DNA of 64,000 nucleotides. Source: Parietaria judaica (taxonomy: Eukaryota; Streptophyta; Magnoliopsida; Rosales; Urticaceae). Positions 21,773 through 33,835 of the stretch are shown in pieces; position 1 is the first letter of the stretch, and each line of letters starts with the position of its first letter. The notes under the pieces were generated by a model. It was given only the letters and a program-made list of their open reading frames with translations. It was not told the DNA's origin and made no database searches. Location of the stretch: assembly GCA_954871525.1 (NCBI GenBank), contig OX940869.1:15307001-15371000 (forward strand). The letters are read 5' to 3'. The translations under genes were made by a program, and so were the position numbers.

Positions 21773-21955
21773 GTGGCGGTGGTCGTCGACAAACTCCGCG
21801 ACTCATCCATCGGCGACATCATCTCCGCCGTCGACGATCTGACTGGCGATGCTCATGGGCTAGCGATGCTTTGGATGGCCAAGCTTCGAGCTTTTGGAGC
21901 GAAAGAAAGATACATAGATGACTTTTCAGCATTGAAAAAGCGTCGCATATTATAA
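21773..21955 (+). other. GC-rich open frame of 60 codons, not recognised
   Basis: Begins MAVVVDKLRDSSIGDIISAV and continues with a mixed-charge helical sequence. It sits directly against the broken end of the chromovirus fragment, and its GC-rich first 100 bases differ from its neighbours. It could be a captured gene piece or chance; I cannot assign a family. Confidence 0.2.
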
Positions 21956-22474
21956 GAAAGTTTGGAAGGACAATATCATAATGCAATTTTAAGTTGGAAA
22001 CGACACGTCAACAAGAATGGCTATTTCTAAAAAAAAAATCAAATATTAGCTAAAATGCAATCTCAACGTTTGCGTGCGGCTAGTCCGTGTAATTTTTCTA
22101 TAATAGATGTGAACGCTAAATTTTTTTCTACAATTTAGTGGGTGAGACCCTCCTGAAAAGTGTGGGGACTATGTTGCATGAGAAAACACGTATGTTCTTA
22201 GTCAATCTAACACATGATCATTTTATGCTTTATCTTTTTCTTTTCGGAAAGATGAGCATATATGCTATATCACCAAAGGATTTTTAGTCATACACGTTTC
22301 TTTTTATGATTTTAATAAGTAGAATACATTTATCATGGTAATTAGCAAGACAGTACGTTTAACTAAGAAACATAAACCTCGTGCATAATTGAAGAAATGT
22401 AGAGTAATCGAGGGCATAAAACCCATATCTCATTATTGAAGAAATGCGGTATTCTGTTGTACTTGTCAAGACAA
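21956..22474. other. Intergenic, part of the duplicated host segment
   Basis: AT-rich. The block around 22138-22260 (GTGGGTGAGACC..., GTGTGGGGACT, GTTGCATGAGAAAAC) matches 42606-42720. No gene seen. Confidence 0.5.
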
Positions 22475-22483
22475 TACATTTAT

Positions 22484-23927
22484 GGGATAATAGCGGCATA
22501 AGTCCTCAACCTTTACTCAACTGGGGCGGCATAGCCCCAACCCCATTTAATAGCGGTATAAGTACCAAAAGTTGATTTCCGTCCATATTTGACTAACGGA
22601 AGTAGTCAACGTTTGCGTGGTCAGCTTCTCGTCAACGTGGACGCCACGTAATCCGACAAGTCAGCCGCCATGTCATCACCTCGCGTCAGCAATTTAATGC
22701 AAAATTAATGGCGTTAGGGGGATTCAAACCATGCCCTTGCATGTGAGGATTTCTAGCCTCACCACCAGACCACGGCCTTTTACTGGTTGTTTAGTGTAAA
22801 AGTATGTATATATATAAAAAGAATGTATTAATTAATATAGAAGAAATATTAATTAATAAGTTAATTAATAACTAATAACTAATAAGTTAATTAATAATTA
22901 TAATAAGTTAATTAATAACTAATAAAATGTCATGCCTGTCTATATTAGAATTAGAATTAGCCAAAGATTGGAAATTACATGCATGCATTATCAATCCAAT
23001 ATTGTTTACAAAAAGTAAAGAGGGTACGTAATGGTTGAGTTTTGGATCTCATTTTTAAAAAGAATGAAAACTAACTAATAAGAAGTAACGTAAATAAGAA
23101 AGAAAAAATACTCACGTCTTTATAAATACTCTTTTTTTTTTTTTTTTTTTGCAAATCACTCATTTATTTTTTCAATCTAATTTTTTTAAAAGGAAATCAT
23201 ATATAAAAGGCAACATTTTTTTATATATAAAGAGAAATCTATATATCTATATTTATAAGAGGATGAAACACAATTCATTTAGCATTGCAATTCTTTGAGG
23301 ATTTGTATTTTATATATATATATATATAAAAACCAAAAATCCAACCACATTTACAGGGTAATCATCTCTAAATTAATTTGGTTAATGCATAATAAATAAT
23401 TACATTGAATCTCATTAACTTTAAAACCGATGTTTTCATAATTTTTTTGTTATTGTGATTAAAGTAAAAGTCATGAAAAGTGGAAGGCATAATTACCATG
23501 AATTCCAAGAATCACTTAAACGGATATGCTATCATAAAGTTAATATTTATGGTGATGAAACTCATATTTCTTCTATATAAATTAATACATTCTTTTTATA
23601 TATATACATACTTTTACACTAAATGACTAGTAAAAGGCCGTGGTCTGGTTGTGAGGCTAGAAATCCCACATGCGAGGGCATGGTTCGAATCCCCCAATGC
23701 CATTAATTTTGCATTAAATTGCTGACGCGAGGTGATGACATGGCGGCTGACTTGTCGGATTATGTGGCGTCCACGTTGACGAGAAGCTGACCACGCAAAC
23801 GTTGACTACTTCCGTTAGTCAAATATGGACGGAAATCAACTTTTGGTACTTATACCGCTATTAAATGGGGTTGGGGCTATGCCGCCCCAGTTGAGTAAAG
23901 GTTGAGGACTTATGCCGCTATTATCCC
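22484..23927. mobile_element. Mutator-like foldback element, 1444 bp, long inverted repeats
   Basis: Inverted repeats of about 380 bases, nearly identical by eye, start GGGATAATAGCGGC and end GCCGCTATTATCCC. The nine-base duplication TACATTTAT at 22475-22483 and 23928-23936 is perfect, which is the Mutator signature. The centre (about 22870-23550) is AT-rich with no transposase. Each arm carries a tRNA-like block. High similarity of the arms suggests recent activity. Confidence 0.85.
23636..23701 (+). other. tRNA-like block in the right arm of the Mutator-like element
   Basis: Contains a perfect pol III B-box-type motif GGTTCGAATCC, an A-box-like TGGTCTGGTTG and partly complementary ends GGCCGTG/CAATGCC. 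It is about 66 bases, the arms pair poorly and no anticodon stem forms, so this is not a working tRNA. The mirror copy in the left arm is at 22777-22710 (minus), with GGTTTGAATCC. Confidence 0.4.
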
Positions 23928-24073
23928 TACATTTATTGAGAAGATTACTAGTCATTATTGGGAGCTACATCCTTTGTTGGATAGGGTGTAATCATCAAGC
24001 AAATATTCTGAGAAACCAAAACACACTCAAGGCATTGGAAAGAAAAAATATTAATGTAATTAGAAATTAGCAA

Positions 24074-25171
24074 GGGCCTGTTTGGTTAGCTTTTGAGAAA
24101 CCTGATTTTACGTTTTGGTCTCAAAAAAGGGTACATTGGTCTGATAATTCAAGTTTGGTTAACTTTTTTAAAATTAATTTATAAAATCTAATTTTTGGTT
24201 TGGAAATTTTACAAAGGAATGTGAAAAACACCTATAGGGTGTTTTCCCAGTTACAGTTTTTGTTTTTTTTTTTCTCTCACCACTCCCACTTTCACTCATA
24301 TCTCCTATTATTTCTCCCCCTCTTCACCACGATGGATGCTGCAGATTTCTTCACCTCCATCTCTCCTTTTTTTTTTCTCCCCCTCTTCACCACTTTCATC
24401 TGCAATTTCAGCACACTATATAATCTCTTTAACTATTTTTTGTCATCGACAATCCCTGATACAACTTTTTTTCCTAATATACGAACTTCTCGTTGAGCAT
24501 CTCTGAGGTATTCAATCATTTCTTTCCTGGTCAAATGAAGATTTTTTTTTCTTCTGATATACGTTTCTTGAATCATGCTTTTGATGGAAGCTCCATGACT
24601 CCGTCTTAGTCTTTAGAACAAATTCATGGCTTCATGGCTGTCTTTTAGTTTAAAAGAAATAGTAGCCAAAGAAGCTCATATTTTTCCATCTCTAAGGTAT
24701 TATCTGTTTGTATTTGTATAACAGATTGCACTTTGGGTTAGTTTACTTGAATCATTCAATCTATTTGATCTAGTTTCTTCAATATTTTTTTTGTCTTTGC
24801 GTGTTTATGAACTTTTGAATTATATCTAAAATTTTAAATTTTAGCACTTCACTATTTTGTTGTCTATATATATTAGTAATACATTAGTAATATGATAATC
24901 AATATAATAAATTAGATATATTTTATTGACTTATTCGACAATTGAATTCATATATATATATATATATATTATTTTAAGAAGAGACTAAATTCTAAAAACT
25001 TAACCAAACATAAATTTTAGTTTTTATTTCTAAAAACATGTTAAATAGAAAACTTAACCAAACAACATTCCAAAAATTTGGAAAACATGATTTTTCAAAT
25101 AGATTTTTCAAACAAAAACTTCAAACCACAACATAAAAAACAAGTTTATAAAACGCTAACCAAACAGGCCC
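24074..25171. mobile_element. Harbinger-like MITE, 1098 bp
   Basis: Inverted ends GGGCCTGTTTGGTTAGC (left) and its reverse complement at the right end. Flanked by the three-base repeat CAA at 24071-24073 and 25172-25174. The GGGCCTGTTTGG terminus is common in plant PIF/Harbinger MITEs, though the usual duplication is TTA/TAA. The interior has T-rich tracts (24255-24380) and no transposase. Confidence 0.7.
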
Positions 25172-25174
25172 CAA

Positions 25175-25486
25175 AAGATTGAAGTTTGATCTTTTTAAAA
25201 GAGCTAGCTTCATTTCATAACGAGTTAGACTACAAGTCGGAAATTTTCCTTAGGGGAAGCTTACTGTTTTTGTCACTTCCTTGTGAAACTTATAGAAACG
25301 TCTAATATCTTGTAGGTACAATTGTGTATATACGAAATAAAGTATCCCAGTAAGAGCCTTGCTAAGTAGAATTGTTAAGTCTCCATGTATAATAGAATAG
25401 CATTCTGTATTTCGTGAACTACGTTAGCAAATATCGCATGTCAAGTTTTTTTACTAATTTAAGAGCGTATTTGCTTACATACTATC
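25175..25486. other. Intergenic remnant of the duplicated host segment
   Basis: Stretch near 25395-25480 resembles 42860-42915 (ATTCTGTATTTCG...; TTTTACTAATTTA). No gene seen. Confidence 0.4.
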
Positions 25487-28222
25487 TGTTGGGAATCACG
25501 TCTCGGATTCCTTGAAAATGATCACGAATTGTACCTCCGAACCATCCGGGTAACATTTAAAAAATAATTTAAAGCGGAATAACTTGTTATCCGTCCAACG
25601 GTCCGGATATCGGATAATAACCATTTCCAAGATCTGATAAATATTATGTAATTTAATATTCATATATCATTATTAATAATCTAGTCATAATAGAAAATAA
25701 ATAGAAAGCAGTAAATGGTTGCATTTATTAACCCAATGCATAAGGCCGTACCTCTATTGACGACTTCCGGCTGCGCGTTCTGAATCAGGCAGGGCTCCGC
25801 CGGTGCTGAGGGAAACTCCCGTGATCTTCCGGGATATTCTCCTGGAATCCTCGTACCGAAGCGTGGGCTTCGCCAGCAGGACTCCGTCGCAAAATTTTAA
25901 CTGATGGTTCTTTTTAAGCGTCCGGAGAAATAGTCTCCTAAGCCGAACCAGAAAAGAGATCAGAGAGAAAATTCGCAGACCCTGAGAGAGGGAGAGTTCG
26001 AATTTTTCTCTGGGGAAAGGTGTGAAAAATGTGTAGAATGAGCCTCCTATTTATAGGCTCAAACCGTAACCGAATTGGAGAAATTCCCTCCCTAATTTTC
26101 GAATTTCATATATTAAATATAATTAATTATCTTAATCCAATGGTCCAGATTTAATCTCATCTAAATCCAATGGATATAATTAATTAGGGATTTAATTAAA
26201 TAAGAAAGATTAGGATAAAATAAAATATCCAATCTTATCTTCTTATCATTATAAAATTTGAATTATATATATATATTAAAATTCGAATTATCATTATCTA
26301 GATCCAACGGTTGAGATAAATCTTTAAACCGATCTAATGGATCAAATTAGTTTAGGATAAAATCAAATATAAAAAGATTTATTAAAAAACAATTTCGAAT
26401 TTATCCATAAACCATAATTCGAAAAATATATAAATATATATGATTAATTAATTTTCAATCTGACGGTAAAGATTAAATCTTAGACCGATCTAACGGATAT
26501 AATTAATTAACCAAATTCGAAAAAATGAAACTTGGTCACCAAGTTATTAATTTCGAATTTATCAATATCCTAATCCAACGGTTGATATTAAATCATAACC
26601 GATCCAATGGATAATATTGATTTTAGGGATTTGCTAAAATACAAAAACATTTGGTACTTATGTCGCAAATATGGAAAGACCAAATCATACCATTCGAATT
26701 TAGCTACGGTTTCATATCATGAAACCCTAATTCGAATTTACACATATAAATATATATAAATATATATTTCTATTTATTAATATAAATCTATTAATTATTA
26801 ATTAATTATTAATAAGATATTAATAATTAAATCCAAATAATTAAATTATATTAATATTTCTTGATCTCAATATCACACATTAAAATGTCATGGTGCCACA
26901 CCATCATTTAAATTCGTGACATGTGATTTAATTTCAAAGTTTATCGAACCGATCACAAACTTAGAAAATCCATAAATCACTAACCGTAAGTCGAAATGAC
27001 TCGGTTCAAAAAGCAAAGTTGCATAGAATTTAATTTCCAACAACATGGTGCTGATAAAAAATATAAATTCTAACTTTCTTTTATCAGTTAATTTCGTGTA
27101 CCAAAATATAATACTTTTGCCACGCTAACGATAAAACTATCTGACGTCTGACACAGACCTTTCAGTTTTATAAGTCAAGCCAAAAGATTAAACATTATCC
27201 AGAATGTATTTTAATCACATACGTATCATCCGTTACGGAGCTATCCTGGGGACCATGGACCCGTGTCACTTAAGCTCCAACGAACTGCTAGTTGTTCCTC
27301 AAACCTCGAAGTGATTCCACTATAGACCCGAGGCTGCACTCTTTAGTGATACGGTATATATTGTTCTCTTTATAACAGCAGGGTGTCCATTGATACAATC
27401 AAATTCGGGTTATTGATCTTTCACTTGATGATCCATACACGAGCAGGCGGTTTCTACCGTTATGCCCCTCGTTGCATTTTCATCCTTGACTCAGTCAGTA
27501 ATATTATGAGTAACCCACTTATGGTTTCAATTCATAAGTTGCGCACGGGTACCTCTCACTTCTCACCACCGACAATAAAGGGAATCATCATCACTCTGAA
27601 GAGAGCTGTGTGATGCCCATGTCTATGACCAAGCTACCCTTACTATTGACTATCATGTTCCCAAAATAATAGTGTTGGGAACAGCGGTAATATTTCGTGT
27701 TCTTTAACGGTTAAATCAAAGAACAATCAAGCCAGCATCTTGGACTCAAGATCACTCAGGACTTAGATCGAATATCCATTTGATCATCTACTAGTGACTC
27801 AACTCCAAGTTACCAGTGACGGTCTTATATGATAACTTCCGGAGTTTAAGTCAGGTCCAGTCCAGTATGAAGACATTTCATACTTAATGCACTTCTAGTG
27901 AGTGTGACACACACAAAATCCAGAATAGGATTATCACTTAGTCACATTAATGACCTTATACGATTAATGGGCTACCACCCAGTTAATCAGGTCACGGACA
28001 TTTTAAGTTCATTTATATGATTATTAATTCTTCTTCACATTGACTCTGTTGTGATAATAATTCATAATTGCATCCTTTATGAACTAAGGATCAAACATTC
28101 CATTTTACTCTACCAGAAACTATAATAAGATTATCATAATAAGTATCATCTTTATTCAACGACTTGTCATAATCTTTTACAAATGGATAACATATCTTGT
28201 TTAAGGACACATATGTCCAACA
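25487..28222 (-). mobile_element. Long copia 3' LTR (2.74 kb)
   Basis: On the minus strand it starts TGTTGGACATATG at 28222, right after a polypurine tract, and ends ...CCCAACA at 25487, giving perfect TGTTGG/CCAACA inverted ends. A minus-strand TATAAATA lies at 26055-26048, so U3 is about 2.2 kb and R-U5 about 0.55 kb. A second, internally deleted copy is at 52405-54626. Long LTRs together with the attached RT motifs suggest the Tork/Angela group (by resemblance). Confidence 0.8.
26048..26055 (-). promoter_or_regulatory. TATA box in the long copia LTR
   Basis: TATAAATA within GCCTATAAATAGGAGG on the minus strand. The corresponding stretch is deleted in the second LTR copy at 52.4-54.6 kb. 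Confidence 0.55.
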
Positions 28223-28233
28223 ATCTCCCACTT
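28223..28233 (-). other. Polypurine tract next to the copia 3' LTR
   Basis: Minus-strand AAGTGGGAGAT immediately precedes TGTTGGACA. It is repeated in each array unit (30085, 31953 and 33821 onward). Confidence 0.65.
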
Positions 28234-28237
28234 GTAC

Positions 28238-29518
28238 TTAAAGAAGATGACCCATGTCTTTCATACCCATACTCTCCGAATGCCTCCTGAATATTTTCTC
28301 TGGCAACGTCTTAGTGAATGGATCAGCCAGATTGTCTTCCGAAGCTATTTTCACAACCCTCACGTCGCCACGACGCTCTATTTCTCTTATGAGATGGTAT
28401 TTGCGTTCTATATATTTCGCCTTGTTATGGTCTCTGGGCTCTTTAGAATTTGCCACCTCACCACTGTTGTCACAGTATAGTGTTTGGGGCCCATCTACAT
28501 CTGGAACAACTCCCAGCTCTATGTAGAAATTCTTGAGCCAAACTGATTCTTTGGCTGCCTCACAAGCTGCCATGTATTCAGCTTCCATTGTGGAATTTGC
28601 GATACAAGATTGCTTTACGCTTCTCCAGAATATCGCTCCACCAGCAAGGGCGAACACTGCTCCCGACGTCGATTTTCTCGCGTCTCTATCAGACATAAAG
28701 TCTGAATCAGTGTATCCTAGTGGATTCAGTTCTGATCCTGAAAACACTAACATATAGTCTCTCGTTCTCCGAAGATACTTGAGAATGTTCCTCACTGTTG
28801 TCCAGTGAGCCATACCAGGGTTAGATTGGTATCTGCTAACAATTCCCACAGCATAACAGATGTCTGGCCTAGTACACTACATAGCGTACATCAGACTTCC
28901 CACTGCTGAAGCATAGGGTATTCGCCTCATCACATCTTGCTCTTCCGTAGAAGTTGGGCACTGTTTCCTGCTAAGGAACACTCCATGTCTGGTTGGTAAA
29001 TTACCACCCTTGGAGTTTGCCATTGCAAAACGTTCTAGCACCTTATCAATGTAAGCTGCTTGAGATAAGGCCAGAAGCCTGTTGTTGCGATCCCTGAAAA
29101 TGCGGATCCCAAGAACATAACTGGCTTCTCCCACGTCCTTCATTTGGAACTGCGTAGATAGCCACGCCTTCACGTCCGATAATTTCTTCACACTATTTCC
29201 AATGAGAAGAATATCGTCGACGTACAGAACAAGAAAAAATTCCACGGTTTCGTCGTTGAGCTTATAAATGCAGGCCTCAGTGACGTTTTGAATGAATCCA
29301 TAGGTTTTGATGGTTTCATCGAACCTTAGATTCCAGGATCTGGAAGTTTGCTTCAATCCATAGATGAATTTGAGTAATCTGAAAACCTTCCTTTCTTGAC
29401 CCTGTTGCACGAACCATTCTGGTTGGTCCATATAGATGTTTTCGTTAATGTACCCATTCAGGAAGGTGGTTTTGACGTCGATGTCTATGACCAAGCTACC
29501 CTTACTGCTGACTATCAT
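28238..29518 (-). pseudogene. Array unit 1: copia RT-RNase H (partial pol)
   Basis: Reads from LTR-derived codons into DVKTTFLNGYINENIYMDQP, then YGLKQTSRSWNLRF, LYVDDILLIGN, CTRPDICYAVG, GYTDSDF, STMEAEYMAACEAAKESVWL, LYCDNSG and ADPFTKTLPE. It lacks integrase and the N-terminal third of RT. A TAG at 28879-28877 replaces the Tyr before CTRPD; the same stop is present in unit 2 but not in unit 3. Dead fragment. Confidence 0.85.
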
Positions 29519-30099
29519 GTTCCCAAAATAATAGTGTTGGGAACAGCGGTAATATTTCGTGTTCTTTAACGGTTAAATCAAAGAACAATCAAGCCAGCAG
29601 CTTGGACTCAAGATCACTCAGGACTTAGATCGAATATCCATTTGATCATCTACTAGTGACTCAACTCCAAGTTACCAGTGACGGTCTTATATGATAACTT
29701 CCGGAGTTTAAGTCAGGTCCAGTCCAGGATGAAGACACTTCATACTTAATGCACTTCTAGTGAGTGTGACACACACAAAATCCAGAATAGGATTATCACT
29801 TAGTCACATTAATGACCTTATACGATTAATGGGCTACCACCCAGTTAATCAGGTCACGGACATTTTAAGTTCATTTATATGATTATTAATTCTTCTTCAC
29901 ATTGACTCTGTTGTGATAATAATTCATAATTGCATCCTTTATGAACTAAGGATCAAACATTCCATTTTACTCTACCAGAAACTATAATAAGATTATCATA
30001 ATAAGTATCATCTTTATTCAACGACTTGTCATAATCTTTTACAAATGGATAACATATCTTGTTTAAGGACACATATGTCCAACAATCTCCCACTTGTAC

Positions 30100-31386
30100 T
30101 TAAAGAAGATGACCCATGTCTTTCATACCCATACTCTCCGAATGCCTCCTGAATATTTTCTCTGGCAACGTCTTAGTGAATGGATCAGCCAGATTGTCTT
30201 CCGAAGCTATTTTCACAACCCTCACGTCGCCACGACGCTCTATTTCTCTTATGAGATGGTATTTGCGTTCTATATATTTCGCCTTGTTATGGTCTCTGGG
30301 CTCTTTAGAATTTGCCACCGCACCACTGTTTTCACAGTATAGTGTTTGGGGCCCATCTACATCTGGAACAACTCCCAGCTCTATGTAGAAATTCTTGAGC
30401 CAAACTGATTCTTTGGCTGCCTCACAAGCTGCCACGTATTCAGCTTCCATTGTGGAATTTGCGATACAAGATTGCTTTACGCTTCTCCAGAATATCGCTC
30501 CACCAGCAAGGGCGAACACTGCTCCTGACGTCGATTTTCTCGCGTCTCTATCAGACATAAAGTCTGAATCAGTGTATCCTAGTGGATTCAGTTCTGATCC
30601 TGAAAACACTAACATATAGTCTCTCGTTCTCCGAAGATACTTGAGAATGTTCTTCACTGTTTTCCAGTGAGCCATACCAGGGTTGGATTGGTATCTGCTA
30701 ACAATTCCCACAGCGTAACAGATGTCTGGCCTAGTACACTACATAGCGTACATCAGACTTCCCACTGCTGAAGCATAGGGTATTCGCATCATCACATCTT
30801 GCTCTTCCGGAGAAGTTGGGCACTATTTCCTGCTAAGGAACACTCCATGTCTGGTTGGTAAATTACCACCCTTGGAGTTTTCCATTGCAAAACGTTCAAG
30901 CACCTTATCAATGTAAGCTGCTTGAGATAAGGCCAGAAGCCTGTTGTTGCGATCCCTGAAAATGCGGATCCCAAGAACATAACTGGCTTCTCCCACGTCC
31001 TTCATTTGGAACTGCGTAGATAGCCACGCCTTCACGTCCGATAATTTCTTCACACTGTTTCCAATGAGAAGAATATCGTCGACGTACAGAACAAGAAAAA
31101 ATTCCACGGTTTCGTCGTTGAGCTTATAAATGCAGGCCTCAGTGACGTTTTGAATGAATCCATAGGTTTTGATGGTTTCATCGAACCTTAGATTCCAGGA
31201 TCTGGAAGCTTGCTTCAATCCATAGATGGATTTGAGTAATCTGAAAACCTTCCCTTCTTGACCCTGTTGCACGAACCATTCTGGTTGGTCCATATAGATG
31301 TTTTCTTCAATGTACCCGTTCAGGAAGGTGGTTTTGACGTCGATGCCCATGTCTATGACCAAGCTACCCTTACTGCTGACTATCAT
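30100..31386 (-). pseudogene. Array unit 2: copia RT-RNase H (partial pol)
   Basis: Same content and frame as unit 1. It has two stops: a TAG in place of Gln just after LSRK (near 30825) and the Tyr-to-TAG change at 30741-30739 shared with unit 1. LYCENSG replaces LYCDNSG, so an RNase H catalytic Asp is changed to Glu. The shared stop shows that units 1 and 2 come from the same mutated precursor. Confidence 0.85.
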
Positions 31387-31967
31387 GTTCCCAAAATAAT
31401 AGTGTTGGGAACAGCGGTAATATTTCGTGTTTTTTAACGGTTAAATCAAAGAACAATCAAGCCAGCAGCTTGGACTCAAGATCACTCAGGACGTAGATCG
31501 AATATCCATTTGATCATCTACTAGTGACTCAACTCCAAGTTACCAGTGACGGTCTTATATGATAACTTCCGGAGTTTAAGTCAAGTCCAGTCAAGTATGA
31601 AGACACTTCATACTTAATGGACTTCTAGTGAGTGTGACACACACAAAATCCAGAATAGGATTATCACTTAGTCACATTAATGACCTTATACGATTAATGG
31701 GCTACCACCCAGTTAATCAGGTCACAGACATTTTAAGTTCATTTATATGATTATTAATTCTTCTTCACATTGACTCTGTTGTGATAATAATTCATAATTG
31801 CATCTTTTATGAACTAAGGATCAAACATTCCATTTTACTCTACCAGAAACTATAATAAGATTATCATAATAAGTATCATCTTTATTCAACGACTTGTCAT
31901 AATCTTTTACAAATGGATAACATATCTTGTTTAAGGACACATATGTCCAACAATCTCCCACTTGTAC

Positions 31968-33254
31968 TTAAAGAAGATGACCCATGTCTTTCATACACAT
32001 ACTCTCCGGATGCCTCCTGGATATTTTCTCTGGCAACGTCTTTGTGAATGGATCAGCCAGATTGTCTTCCGAAGCTATTTTCACAACCCTCACGTCGCCA
32101 CGACGCTCTATTTCTCTTATGAGATGGTATTTGTGTTCTATATATTTCGCCTTGTTATGGTCTCTGGGCTCTTTAGAATTTGCCACCGCACCACTGTTGT
32201 CACAGTATAGTGTTTGGGGCCCATCTACATCTGGAACAACTCCCAGCTCTATGTAGAAATTCTTGAGCCAAACTGATTCTTTGGCTGCCTCACAAGCTGC
32301 CACGTATTCAGCTTCCATTGTGGAATTTGCGATACAAGATTGCTTTACGCTTCTCCAGAATATCGCTCCACCAGCAAGGGCGAACACTGCTCCCGACGTC
32401 GATTTTCTCGCGTCTCTATAAGACATAAAGTCTGAATCAGTGTATCCTAATAGATTCAGTTCTGATCCTGAAAACACTAACATATAGTCTCTCGTTCTCC
32501 GAAGATACTTGAGAATGTTCTTCACTTCTGTCCAGTGAGCCATACCAGGGTTGGATTGGTATCTGCTAACAATTCCCACAGCGTAACAGATGTCTGGCCT
32601 AGTACAGTACATAGCGTACATCAGACTTCCCACTGCTGAAGCATAGGGTATTCGCCTCATCACATCTTGCTCTTCCGGAGAAGTTGGGCACTGTTTCCTG
32701 CTAAGGAACACTCCATGTCTGGTTGGTAAATTACCACCCTTGGAGTTTGCCATTGCAAATCGTTCAAGCACCTTATCAATGTAAGCTGCTTGAGATAAGG
32801 CCAGAAGCCTGTTGTTGCGATCCCTGAAAATGCGGATCCCAAGAACATAACTGGCTTCTCCCACGTCCTTCATTTGGAATTGCGTAGATAGCCACGCCTT
32901 CACGTCCGATAATTTCTTCACACTATTTCCAATGAGAAGAATATCGTCGACGTACAGAACAAGAAAAAATTCCACGGTTTCGTCGTTGAGCTTATAAATG
33001 CCGGCCTCAGTGACGTTTTGAATGAATCCATAGGTTTTGATGGTTTCATCGAACCTTAGATTCCAGGATCTGGAAGCTTGCTTCAATCCATAGATGGATT
33101 TGAGTAATCTGAAAACCTTCCCTTCTTGACCCTGTTGCACGAACCATTCTGGTTGGTCCATATAGATGTTTTCGTCAATGTACCCGTTCAGGAAAGCGGT
33201 TTTGACGTCGATGCCCATGTCTATGACCAAGCTACCCTTACTGCTGACTACCAT
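31968..33254 (-). CDS. Array unit 3: uninterrupted 428-codon LTR-RT-RNase H frame
   Basis: Opens inside the LTR fragment with MVVSSKGSLVIDMGIDVKT and stays open through RT (YVDD at LYVDDILLIGN), the connection and a full RNase H to the end, MGHLL. The first 13 or so residues are LTR sequence fused in frame to RT. RT lacks its fingers region and there is no integrase or protease, so activity is unlikely. It is the only unit without a stop codon. The next LTR fragment upstream has no TATA box, so expression is doubtful. Best regarded as a retrotransposon fragment, not a host gene. Confidence 0.6.
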   Translation of the reverse strand: MVVSSKGSLVIDMGIDVKTAFLNGYIDENIYMDQPEWFVQQGQEGKVFRLLKSIYGLKQASRSWNLRFDETIKTYGFIQNVTEAGIYKLNDETVEFFLVLYVDDILLIGNSVKKLSDVKAWLSTQFQMKDVGEASYVLGIRIFRDRNNRLLALSQAAYIDKVLERFAMANSKGGNLPTRHGVFLSRKQCPTSPEEQDVMRRIPYASAVGSLMYAMYCTRPDICYAVGIVSRYQSNPGMAHWTEVKNILKYLRRTRDYMLVFSGSELNLLGYTDSDFMSYRDARKSTSGAVFALAGGAIFWRSVKQSCIANSTMEAEYVAACEAAKESVWLKNFYIELGVVPDVDGPQTLYCDNSGAVANSKEPRDHNKAKYIEHKYHLIREIERRGDVRVVKIASEDNLADPFTKTLPEKISRRHPESMCMKDMGHLL

Positions 33255-33835
33255 GTTCCCAAAATAATAGTGTTGGGAACAGCGGTAATATTTCGTGTTC
33301 TTTAACAGTTAAATCAAAGAACAATCAAGCCAGCAGCTTGGACTCAAGATCACTCAGGACTTAGATTGAATATCCATTTGATCATCTACTAGTGACTCAA
33401 CTCCAAGTTACCAGTGACGGTCTTATATGATAACTTTCGGAGTTTAAGTCAGGTCCAGTCCAGTATGAAGACACTTCATACTTAATGCACTTCTAGTGAG
33501 TGTGACACACACAAAATCTAGAATAGGATTATCACTTAGTCACATTAATGACCTTATACGATTAATGGGCTACCACCCAGTTAATCAGGTCACGGACATT
33601 TTAAGTTCATTTATATGATTATTAATTCTTCTTCACATTGACTCTGTTGTGATAATAATTCATAATTGCATCCTTTATGAACTAAGGATCAAACATTCCA
33701 TTTTACTCTACCAGAAACTATAATAAGATTATCATAATAAGTATCATCTTTATTCAACGACTTGTCATAATCTTTTTCAAATGGATAACATATCTTGTTT
33801 AAGGACACATATGTCCAACAATCTCCCACTTGTAC

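Noticed and set aside
23636..23701. Functional tRNA gene
   Set aside because: Has a good B-box, but the acceptor arm pairs at only five of seven positions and no anticodon stem forms; kept only as tRNA-like.
24200..24496. 98-codon plus-strand frame rich in Phe and Leu
   Set aside because: Product of T-rich tracts inside the Harbinger-like MITE; no motif or codon-like pattern.
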